NCBI GenBank assembly: GCA_963693305.1
Contig: OY855905.1
Location: forward strand, 30,995,937-31,059,936
Length of the DNA stretch: 64,000 bases
Reading direction: 5' to 3'
DNA from: Meandrina meandrites
Lineage: Eukaryota; Cnidaria; Anthozoa; Scleractinia; Meandrinidae
Below are positions 10,101-22,100 of the stretch, in pieces (within the stretch, counting starts at the first letter, position 1; each line of letters begins with the position of its first letter). The position numbers and the translations under genes were made by a program. Below the pieces are notes generated by a model. That model was not told the DNA's origin. It ran no database searches and saw nothing but the letters and a program-made list of their open reading frames with translations.

Positions 10101-13100
10101 AGTAAGCAGTCTTTACCTAACCTACTGTTATTAAAGAGTCCCTCTCAATCAGTCTGTGTTGCACTTCAAATAGCTATATTGGTAGCCTGATTCTTGGATG
10201 GTCCAGCTCGCTGGCCGCCACACACTCAGTGCAACTCAGTACATGGTTGTGAGCACTCTGGACTGTCTGAGAGAGAATAGGGCTACTATACTGTTGGCCA
10301 TTTTTAATTAGGTTGTTTGGTGGAAGAGCCACAAGTAGAGTTCAGGATGATAACAATGATGGCAAATCCCACAAAGCAAACCTGTTGAGAGAGACCAAAA
10401 AACCTGCCAGTAATTATAAGTCCCCAGAACAGGTGGCTGAGAACTTCTTGTAGGCTATTCAATCTTGTCTTACATACAATTTTCTATTGGCAGATATTCA
10501 AAAGTATATTCGTTGGTGAATTTTCTACCAGCTGCAAATTCTACATTGTATATTTTGCTAACTAATTTTAAAAAGAAACACCTAGTCACACCAGTTTGTT
10601 AGCTGTTCTTTCTTTTTTTTAATAGGTATTTGTTATGCACATTAGACCAGTATGTGGAGAATGACTACACTATTGTCTACTTTCACTTTGGACTAACAAG
10701 CAAGAACAAGCCAGCAATGTCAAGAGTCATCCAGCTCTACCGTGACCTGGACAGAAAGTAAGTCTGTTAGTCAGCGTGTTTCCCCAGGGGGTGGGGGAGG
10801 GAGGAGAGACTCCCCTATAAAAATGATGGGGGTGCTCGTTGGAAAATTTTGAAAACATCCCTAAAAGGTAGCAGAGTCTCGTTTTGTGGGCATGGCCTAA
10901 ATTCATTTTCACTCCTGAGAGGCTCCAATTCTAATATTATTAATAACAAATCAACTGCCACTGGCATGACTGTTTTCAAGAAAAAAACTCAGTTCTAAAT
11001 AGAATTTATTTATGTAACAAATATGTTTCGGTTCCGGACTCTCTTTTAGATCAATGACCTTAAAGACCCCTAAAAAGCACCCTTAGTGGTACCAATCCAC
11101 TAATTTCCCCTCAAAGAGGTGCAACAAGCACTCCTGTCTTTTTTACAGGGAGTCCCTCCCTCCCCTCCCCCCCCCCCCCCCCCGGCATGATTCATTATAT
11201 GTTTTTTACATCTATGTCGTAAAGGACTGGCCCTGGCTGTTCAAAGTCCAATTAAACTAAATGTAGTGTTAAGTTTGAATTCAGTTTTAATAAGTTGTCA
11301 TGAATCATTTTTACTATAATTTGCATATTTCTTTGCCAAAATTTTTTAACCTTGGACAAAGTGAACCATAACTTCAAATTAGCAGTGAAAAATGCTTTGA
11401 AGTGACAGATTAAAGTAAGTTAGCTTTCAGTCAACCAGCCTGTGGTGGAGCTATGTTACTCTTGTTCATATTAACTGTTTCCTGATAGGTTTTTTTATTG
11501 TCGTTTCTGCTTTAGCGTGTTCAGTGATGATTTATTAAAGTTATATTGCCACCTGTATCATGGAAGAAAGTTGTTAACAAGATGTTGCTTTAAATGTGGC
11601 TAAATGAAATTTCAGCTAAGTTAGACTCAAACCAATGTGGTCAGCGGTGCTACATGTAAGTGGCACTCATGGATGTCAGGGTGCTTAAGAGTCATACTCT
11701 GTATTTTTCGAGCTATATTAACAAATCGCGGCCACCGTACCTCACCGATTTCGTTGAAATTTGGCATGCAATTTTGTTTTAGGGTCCTAACTACCAAATG
11801 GATATTAAAAAGTTTCAATTTCTTCTACTTTTGGAATTACCGAGAAGGCCGATTTGGAGTGACCTTGGCGGCCCGCCAATATGGCGGAAGGAAGGTGGTC
11901 TTGTTACTTCAACACCGAGGCTGCTATCACAGATTCTCAATAATTCTTGTTATAGATATAAAGAATTATCTTTCTTCTGTGCATTTATCAAAATATATCT
12001 GGGAAATGTTAAGTCTGAAATATTAACGGCCAACAAGTTCGAAGGCATATTTACGTCGCTTCGACAAGTCGCAAATTTACTTCAAAATGAAAGGCTGATA
12101 TCTCCACTGTTATCTCGCTTACGAAGCAGCCACTCACTCTGAGCAAAGCTTGTTCATTGATGAACTAATTTCATTATTAAAAAAATGGGGGAAATATAAC
12201 ACTCTAGATTAAAAAAATATTGAACCAGTAGTAGTTTAGCCATTTCGGCGAACTGGCTAGTCAAACAAATCTTTTTATAAGAAGCAAAGCCTTAATTCTG
12301 CCGCCTGAATTAAACTTTTCCATGTGTTTATGGCTTAAATAATACAAATTACCTGCTTTTTACATCATTATTAAGCCATTTTTATCTAGATTTTAATAAA
12401 GGTCATTTTGTATTTGAATTGTAAACACCAGAACACTTGGCCGCCGTCAAATTGAAGAGGTGTATCGGATCTATTTCCCAAATTACCCGATTAATGGGAC
12501 ACTCTGTACGTCAAATAAAAAAATAAAAGGGTAGTTTTAATTTAAAGCTATGAAAATGGACTTTTTATCCCTTGCATAATAGCTACAAACTATCGCAGGA
12601 ATACTGACCAGAGACAATTCAGACCTCTCTTGTCACGCAGTCCTAATACAAATGCAAATTAAGTAGGGCTGCAACGATACACCGGTGCACCGGTGAACCG
12701 CGATATTTTTTGTCACGATACGAATATCGATATTTGAATGGGATATCGCTGTATCGCAAAACAACAAAATATTTCTCATCAAAAATGAAAAATTACTTTA
12801 CCAACATTCAGAAATTACTGTTTTAATCAGTTTTATGACTCCTTACCCAAGTACAGGCCTTTTTTAGCCACAGGGCTTCGTCGTTGCTTAGTATCGCTTC
12901 GCATGCTTCCAGTCACGTATTTTTCAAGATGGCGGCACGAAAGCATGCGTAGTCTTATGCGCCCGCAACAAAAACACGCGGCTCGTTCGTCGCGTTGGTT
13001 CTTTCGTCAAAATGTCTTCCTCTGCACCGTCCTCTTATAAGTCAAAGGTATGGTAAGACTTTGGATTCAAAGTTTTTTACGATGGCCAAGGAGTGAGACA

Positions 13101-16100
13101 CTTCTCGTAGAATTCTTGTGTTATTTTTTACCATTATTTTGTTAATTGTTATCAATGGAAATTAAAGATTCCAAAGCAGTTTAGTAACATTACGTCACTT
13201 GTCAGTTGTATGTTATGATGTATCGTATCGTGTATCGTATCGTGGCACTTGTACCGAGATATGTATCGGTTGCTAAGAAAATGTATCGTTGCAGCCCTAA
13301 AATTAAGCCCAGAAAACTATTCACACAAGTCCCTTTTTAACTTATTAGGCTCTTAAATTCTCCACCCTCTTAATGGAATACCAAAATCGCTTACCTGTTG
13401 ACGTGAAAAAGATGTGAAATCTCCTGGTAAAATTTTCGTTATGAACAATGAGCTTCGAAGAGAAACGGAGGTTGATTGACAAACTGATTTGAAATGAACA
13501 ACCTTTCTCGTTCGCCCGCATTCGCTAATTAGGTTTATTCACTTCAGCCGGAGAGTCGATTGTGCGTGGCGAGGAGTAAATTTCTAAACAGTGTTATGAT
13601 CTAAGGTGAGTGTTTTTATCTTACTTCTTTCGATACCTTTTTCGCAATGTCGCCTTTAGCTATATTGTAAATCTCAAAAAGTTCCCTTCTTTCAAAAGGG
13701 AACAAAAACCTTATGCACCTGTCAATGTTAAGCCCCAGGGTGGGGGGCATACCCAGGGGATTTTGACATTTTCTGGAAGCCAAAGTCAAATTCCCCACCC
13801 CTGGGCACCTAGTGAATGTCAAATTTGCCATATATCCCCTTAAATTTCTAACCCAGTAGGCCATTTTAGATGTCAAAATCCCTACCCTGGGAAAGCTTCA
13901 TGATGTCAAATTCCCGTGGGTAGCCCCCCCCTCCCACCCTGGGGCTTGACATTGACAGGTGCATTACTTTGAGCTGAAACTGAGCAATCGATTTCCGTCG
14001 AGACAATGAAGTCGTACTTCTTGATTATATATATTCTTTGCTTAATCAATTTCCAGTACTGGATGGCTTTTCATTGAGTGAGAGACGAAGTGACAATGGT
14101 TAAGTGTGGGTTTTCAAGGTTTGTTTTGGACATCTGCGGACAGAGTATAGCATCAAGCGAGTGTATATCAATTTTACAATGCACCAGAGACATAAAGCCT
14201 CTTCTAAAAGGTTTCAGCGTTATGATGCTTCCATAAAAAGCGAATCTCAATTACTTTGGGCCAGGGCAGGTACTGATTCAAATCTCCTAACATACTTTTT
14301 TAATTTTTATGTTCCACCCGCCTCATCATACACATCGTGTTTCCAAGAAAAAGCCAGTTTATTCAAATAACTATTTTGGGGTCCAGTTTGCGGGGTTTAA
14401 GCTGACCAGCGGACTTGAAATATGTACACTCGAGTGGTTAACCTAGATTTGAAATGAGCACCACACCCTCTAGTCCGTGGCATGCCAAGAGTATCTAGTG
14501 GTCACAACACCAGACCACCACCAAAGGGGGACCGAGGGCTTTCTTTTGTTCAGGCCAAAGCTCTATATAAAAAGCTGGGAATAATCAGTGCTATTGGCAT
14601 GCGTAAGTGTCACCAATACTCAAGGTGTACATAACAGGACACAAGTACACGCAAATATGAACTTAGGAAGTATCAATGTGTGCAAAAATTATAACCATTA
14701 ATTCTTGGACATACAAGCAAATCCATACCTCCCACTGTGGTAAAGGAGGTAAGGTGGATGGATGAACCCTCCCTAAGTCGTTCGTTGTCGCTCTAAGAAT
14801 GAGTAGCAAAACTATTCTGCACAACGTAAAGGGCCCTGAGCTTACTCCACAATATGACAGCCTTTGTTGACCGTGACGTCATATGATGTCATCACAGCCA
14901 CCATCCTGGATTCTCCATCCTTGATCCTTCATCTTGGATTTCATAATTTTCTTTAAAAGCCAAAAAACGACGGAAGTTGATATAATATCAAGCCTGAATG
15001 CTTTTGAAATGTGAAATGATATATTAATTATAAAAGATAAGGAAAATACTGGAGAAAGAATAAAGAAAAGATGATTTTTGATTTGATTATTTTTGATGAC
15101 AATCATGGACACATGGTAAAAATATCAAAATTTCTGCAAGGGATGAATAAACAGCAACAGACAGTTCCGGAATCAGAAATAAACCATCTTTTCCAATTTC
15201 AAAAAACCTTAACTGCGTTGACATCTCTTCCCCTGTGCGCCCGATGGATTAATTCGAGTACACTGATTATCTTTTTCTTCGGCTTACAATTCTGGCCAAA
15301 GGGGATCGGAGTCGCAAATAAACGTAAGTTGAAAACTTGCGTGTATCTGCGACACCGTTTGGCCACGACTTGCAGCCATTTCCTTTGATTTGTGCCAAAT
15401 AAGCATGCAAGTCGGCGCAAATTTTTCACTGATTGGTCACCCGACACAAGTCTACTGTATAACCACCGCACAGCAGTATTGAAATGGCTTTTTTGGCAAC
15501 ATGCAGTTCGGTCATCCAACCCAATTCTCTGTGTAAGTTGAACTTGAATTGCAACTTCTTGCGTCTCTGTTTAAACTTGCCCCAACATTTAACCTTAACG
15601 CAACATTTGTGTTCCGCGTAAGTTTAACAAGCTAAATTGAGAGCTTGCGTGTCTTGTATGTACGAATCTGACATCAGTTTAGCGCAATTACAGTTACTTT
15701 CAGTATAACTGCGAGAAAAGCTGAGTTTTTTTCTTTTATTGCAATACATTTTCTATATCAACTGTTTTTGTGGTTTAGCCTTTTTGTTTACTTCTGGCAT
15801 TTTGTCTTTTTCTCTTCATAGTCGTCTGACGACATTTTTTCCAATTTTCACAATTTAGCCATTTGCCGAGAATGCAGAACGAAAGTGAAACGTATTTCTC
15901 TTGAGACGAGAAGCAGCAATCACGAGAAAGAAAGGACCATTGAAACAGGTGCAAAAGACGAAAACAGAGACGATGAAAATAGAGGATTAATGGGAAGGCA
16001 ACTAAAGCATCGAATTTATAAAGAAAATGATAGGGGTAGTATCGACGAGTGTGTTGTCCGTGGTCGTGTTGATAATGCTGTGGATGAGGTGCGTATCCGT

Positions 16101-19100
16101 AATGGCGATGTAATGGGTGGTAGGGGTGGTGATGATGATGCCAGTGTTGATAATGTTGGTGGTGATTGTGGTGTGATTTCATTGAAGGTGTTGGTGACGA
16201 TGATGATGATGCCAGTGTTGGTAATGCTGGTGGTGATGTCAGTGAAGGTGTTAGTGATGATAATGATGATGAAAATGCTGGTGGTGATGGTGTTGGTAAT
16301 GATGATGATGGTGCCAGTGCTACTGAGTTATGCTGATGTCGATGTTAGTGAAGGTGTTGGTAATGATAATGGCGTTGGTGGTGAACTTGTTGGTTGTCGT
16401 GATTTTGGTGATGGTGTTAATGGCGGTAATGGTAGTAAAGCTGAGGTAGTACGGGGTAGTTATGTTAACAACGGTGATGTCCACAATGGTGGCGACGATG
16501 TTAAAAGCTGTCTTAGTGTTCGTCAGTCTCACAGCAGTAATGGTGATGGTGATGGTGATGGTGATGGAGATGAGCAAGTTGTAAAATTTGACAGTGGACA
16601 TGAATATGTCACGTCGGCGGGCTATTCCGAGAAAACAAGTTTAGTAAGTAAACGTTTCTTTTGTTCATACAGTAGTTATGATAATTATTTTGAAATGACA
16701 AGGAACTGAAGGTCGAAGTCATTTGCATAACATTTTTTTTAAATCGTACCATTGCTTTGTATTGTAAACGAGTGTCAGTATTAATTGCGCAATAGCTTTT
16801 ATTTTAACTAGATGACCCCCCCCCCCCCCCACCCCTAGATGAACACAGAAAAGAGTTTCATACAGCTACTATTAGGTAGAAGTCCTCATTTTTTTTAAAT
16901 ACCTAATCTGCGATTATTTATTTCCCCATACAGGTTTTTTCGCCTGAGGAAACAGAGCGCGTAACCAGCACAGTGCGTGGTGCAAAAGAACGAAAAAGTC
17001 TGATGGCAGACATGGAGAGGGATCACGTTGTTAGCTTCAGAAAACAAGAGTTAAACAATGTCCTTACAAAATGCGGAGTTTCCCCAGCAAAGTAAAACGA
17101 AAGCGACATGAAATATCTGATTGCATTATCTAAAACCTACAACAACGCGACAAGTGGAAACGCTAGGAAACAAATCCTCTCCATAATGGCTGATCTAGCA
17201 ACATTGGAGGAAATCCGCCAGTTCATACCAGGGTTAACCAAATACATGTTTTGCGAGGCTCGGATGCATCGCTTAGTTTTCGGAAATGGGGCGCCTGTGG
17301 TATCCAATTCAGGGCCCCGGTGCAAAATTGATCTTAAGAAACTGGATCATTTTCTAAGCTTCATAGCGAGTTCTTACATCATACAAGATTTGCCATTTGG
17401 TGAAAAGTTTCTGAAACTGTCATCTGTCATCTGTCATCCTTTACGTTGTGAAGCTCTGAGCAGCACCGCAACCAACGCCTTATTTTCACACGGCGATTTT
17501 CGGCCTGTTAAGCCCAGAAAGACCAGGAGACAGCCTCCTAAAGCATCGGATGTTGCCAACGAAGATAGCGAGAGTGGCGACGATGAGTGTTCCAAAATGA
17601 GTGAGGGAGATACAAGAAGCAAATCAACAAAATTGTTCACCTGTCCAAATGAGGGTTGCATTCGCGTGTATAAACGCTACGGCTCAATGGTAAACCATGT
17701 CTCCTCTGGAAAATGTGAATTTCAACTTGAAAGAGAATCTCTCCTAGACACGGCAAAAGCAATGTACAGCAAGACGCTCTGGGGGAGGTGAGCTCAGTCT
17801 CAAGATCGACAATACTGATGAGTCCGCTCCTACGGAAGTTCCCTTATCCGATATACACAAGAAAGAGAAAGAAGGTTGGGCACTGTCTTCAACAAAGAAA
17901 GCAAAACCTTTCAGCGAGAAACAGAGAAAATTCCTGGAAGAAAAGTTCATGATTGGCGAAACCACTGGACGAAAACTGGATCCTGTAACAGTGGCAAAAC
18001 AAATGAGAGTTGCCCGAGATGCCGATGGCCAGCGGCTATTCTCACTAGAGGAGGTTTTGTCTTCGACGCAGATTAAAAGTTTCTTTTCACGCCGGGCAAG
18101 AACCAAAAACTCAGAAGAATTAATATCGGACAGAGACTATGAAGCAGCTGAACACGAAGAAGCGCTGACAGCTTTGCGAAATGAGATCCTGGAGGAAATA
18201 AAGCCCCATCACCCGATCATGTACGATGGCTACAATCTTTGTAACCTCGTCACTGAGCAAAAGCTAACCAGATTGACAGTCAGCAATTTAACGGAAATTT
18301 GTCACTCGTTTGAACTGGAAGTGCCTACTCAAAAGGGACGAAAGCGAAAGGATTCTTTCATCGATGCCGTGACCAAACTTGTATCGCAATGTTCGTGCAA
18401 TGACCAAGCCACGGTTTTTTTTTTTTGAACACGCAAAATCATTATAAGTTCGGGGGAAAAGACAAACTCCCGTTGATGCCTTTCACAGATGAACTCTTTT
18501 CCTACAATCAAAATACTTAGTGGAAGCAGGTGCCCATCTCCTGTTGGAAGTCAGAAGATGATAAGGAAGTACCACAGGTCTGCCACCCCCCAACCCCCCT
18601 CCTTTTTGCTACCACGACCCTTTATACCCTGCCTTTGTAAATGTACAGGAGAGAGCTAGATTTACCATCTTACAACGTCTGCGCCAACGCTCGTTAGTAA
18701 ACTGCTTGTTCTTTGAAGAAATGTCTTTAGACTATTTTGTAGTTTAGAAATTGGTTACTGCAAATTTTAGCATCGGCAAATTGTCAGGAACCGAAATAAA
18801 TAAACTTAATTAATAAACGCATGCGAAAGCGAAAACGATGTTCATTTCACTTGTGGTAGGTTTACTCGATCCTGTTAGTCTCTTTGACAATCTTTGTTTT
18901 GAGGGCGCATTCTGCCTGCAGACACATCTTTTTTTTCTGCAAAAAGGTAGGTCATTTCAGTTCGCCGATAGTGTAAGATGAATATTTAGTCTGAGACAAT
19001 TCTGGTAATTGGATAAAGCAGTTATTAGTTGACACTGTCAGTAATTTGCATATTCGAGTAAACAGCGTTCGGCGTAACATGAAAATTCAAAATGCCTGAT

Positions 19101-22100
19101 GATTATTTTCGTGGCACTTTGAAACGGTACTATGACATGCTTACAGTGTCAAGTGATTTTTCACAGCAGTCAGAATGGACTTTTGGATGGAATAGAAAGT
19201 GTGATTATTGAGCGACAACAATCCTTGTGCACGCGAGTGAGACAGTTGCAGTGTATGTCTCAACAGCGTAGTCTCAACAACAAATTCTTATGCCGGTATT
19301 AAAATTTCGAAACGCATAGAAATCGAGATGTTTGAGTCTAAAACCAGGTATTTGTTCAAGATAAGAAGAACTACATAAACACTGCTTTATATAAGCAACA
19401 GAAAAACCTCTGTATTTTTTCGACAAATATTTGTTCGACAAGCTGGTCCAAACTGGCGAAACTACTACTGACTACTACTGGTTCAATATTTTTTTTAATC
19501 TAGAGTGTTATATTTCCCCCATTTTTTTAATAATGAGATCAGTTCATCAATGAACAAGCTTTGTTCAGAGTAAGTGGCTACTTCGTAATCGAGATAACAG
19601 TGCAGATACCAGCCTTTCATTTTGAAGTAAATTTGCGACTTGTCGAAGCGAGGTAAATATGCCTTCGAACTTGTTGGCCGTTAATATTTCAGACTTAACA
19701 TTTCCCGGATATATTTTGATAAATGCACAGAAGAAAGATAGTTCTTTATATCTATAACAAGAATTATTGAGAATCTGTGATAGCAGCCTCGGTGTTGAAG
19801 TAACAAGACCACCTTCGTTCCGCCATATTGGTGAGCCGCCAAGGTCACTCCAAATCGGCCTTTTCGGTAATTCCAAAAGTAGAAGAAATTGGAACTTTTT
19901 AATATCCATTTGGTAGTTAGGACCCTAAAACAAAACTGCATGCCAAATTTCAGCGAAATCGGTGAGGTACCGTGGCCCACCAAAGTTTGAATCTTACAGA
20001 TTATCACTCTTAAATTGTGGGGGCATCTCATGCTTGCTGTCCCAGCTGCATGCACATGCAGTTAATATCTGTTTGGCTATTTGCTCAATGTTTATCCATG
20101 CTTTCCTATTTTGCATTTTTAATTAAAGTTCGCTTGTTTCTAAAATACAGGTATCGGAAGAACATCAAAGCTCTCTTTGTAGTTCACCCATCCAGCACTA
20201 TCAAGCTGTTATGGGCAACCATAGCTAAAATTGTGAGGTATGTTAAAAATAATGAACTCTATGTGAGTATAAAGAGTAAGCTGTAATTAGATCTGTAAAT
20301 TAAAGTACCATATATTTTGTAAAAAGTTGACCTCCTTTTATACATTTGCCAGTTCACATTTTGTTGCTTATACCATTTACACCCTCTTTTACTAAATCAT
20401 GTACAACTACATGACTGTTTATTTTTATTAGCAATAAACAGGGGTTTTGATAAATGAAATCAATAAACTGAACCTAATTGAAGGCATCGAACACATTCTC
20501 GTAATCTTTGTTTACTCCAAGTTAAAATGAACACTTAAGTAATCCAGTAACCAGGTTTCAAGCTGGGTTCTGAGTGAATATACTATTTGAATACTATTAA
20601 TATACAATTGTATTTATCTGTGTTTCAGCCCCAAGTTTTCAAGGAAGCTGTTTTATGTTACTCGACTTCAGGATCTAGCAGAATATGTTCATCTTGATCA
20701 GATAGACATACCTGTGCCAGTCAAAGAGTAAGTACACCAGCCTGTGGATCATATACTTTAACTATGTATTAATGATAATCACAATGATTTGATTCTTTAA
20801 GTGCCCAAGGCACTGAATCAAAATTTTCACCACAGCACAAGTGAGCTATGAGAAAGGTTTCCCCAAGCTGCTTGAAATAGTTTTCAGAGAAAACTTTTCA
20901 TGTTTCATTTCGCCACCGGCCTTTTTCAACCCCAACAAATTCCCAAACTAGTTACGTATACCTCTGTTTTGTTATTGTGAGAGGATCACGTAAAGAAATT
21001 CTTTTGAAAGCCAGCCATGTGCAATTCAACCAGGAGTCTGATATTTTCGGACTTCAAATGGGATCTTTTCGGGGCCACTTGTTGCACAGCTGCTGGACAA
21101 AGACCCTGGGTGTGAAGGCGAGCAAGAGGAAAAAGTGAGCAAGCTTGCCAGTTTACTAATCTATTTAAATGCTAACTGTTTTCAGACACGATGATGAGAT
21201 TCAAGTGAAACATGTTGCAGCCAAAGAGCCATCAGGAGTGTTTTATGCAACTCCAACAGAAATCCCCAAAACACAACAGTTTGGTGTGTCATTAACATGG
21301 TGTGTATCAAGCATGAATTTCCATTGTCACCCCTCACAGTCATGTTATGCACATACAGACGTCAATTTTACTGGCTTTGTGTGATGCCTTATCATTGGTT
21401 TCGCTGTTGCTTGTAGCTGTGAGTAGTGGCTTCTGGGCTAGTGGAGATGTCAGTTGTAGTTTTTAATTTTAATAATAATAATAAAAGCTTTATTTATCCT
21501 GGAGTAAAATCTATCAGCATTTATAAAAATGCTGGTCTTAACAAGATGTCCAGTAATAAAATCTAAATTAAAATTTCAAGACATAATTTACCTAAAATCT
21601 ACTTTTAAAATATATCAACATGCAATGGTATAAAAAACTAGACTGAGCAACTAGTCATCCCATTTTATAATTGGCTTAGAATTTTTCAAACCAGTTTGTA
21701 TTTCCCTTTGTTTCAGATTATGATAATGAATACAACACAATGAAAAAACTAAATTGAACTGGTTTGAAAATTTTCAAACTGAAGATAAAATTAAACCACA
21801 ACAGATATTGCTCACTGCATGCCCAAAGGGAAAGTTGCAAAATAATATTTTCTCTGCACCATGTGTAACTAAGTACTATTAATATAATTTACAGTCTTTT
21901 TATTGCGTCCAAACTTTTTTTACTTTTAAGGATGAGAGAAAACAGTAACGGAGAGTGCATCCCACCTGTGATGTCAACATCAGTGAAGTTCTTAAGAGAA
22001 ACTGGTAAGAGAGCAATGAAATTTGCATATAACAACAATCTGATTTTATTATTAATAGAAAAGAGCCAAAGGAAGTAGTAAAAAATAAATATTACCTGAA

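Noticed and set aside
11637..12142. Two overlapping open frames (129 and 114 codons) as a gene
   Set aside because: Both are mirrored in the inverted copy at 19.5-20.0 kb. In the 114-codon frame I count 5 silent versus 7 replacement differences, which shows no protein constraint.
16041..16580. CRISPR-like or regulatory repeat array
   Set aside because: It is a degenerate GAT/GGT coding minisatellite without regular spacers; the window is eukaryotic.
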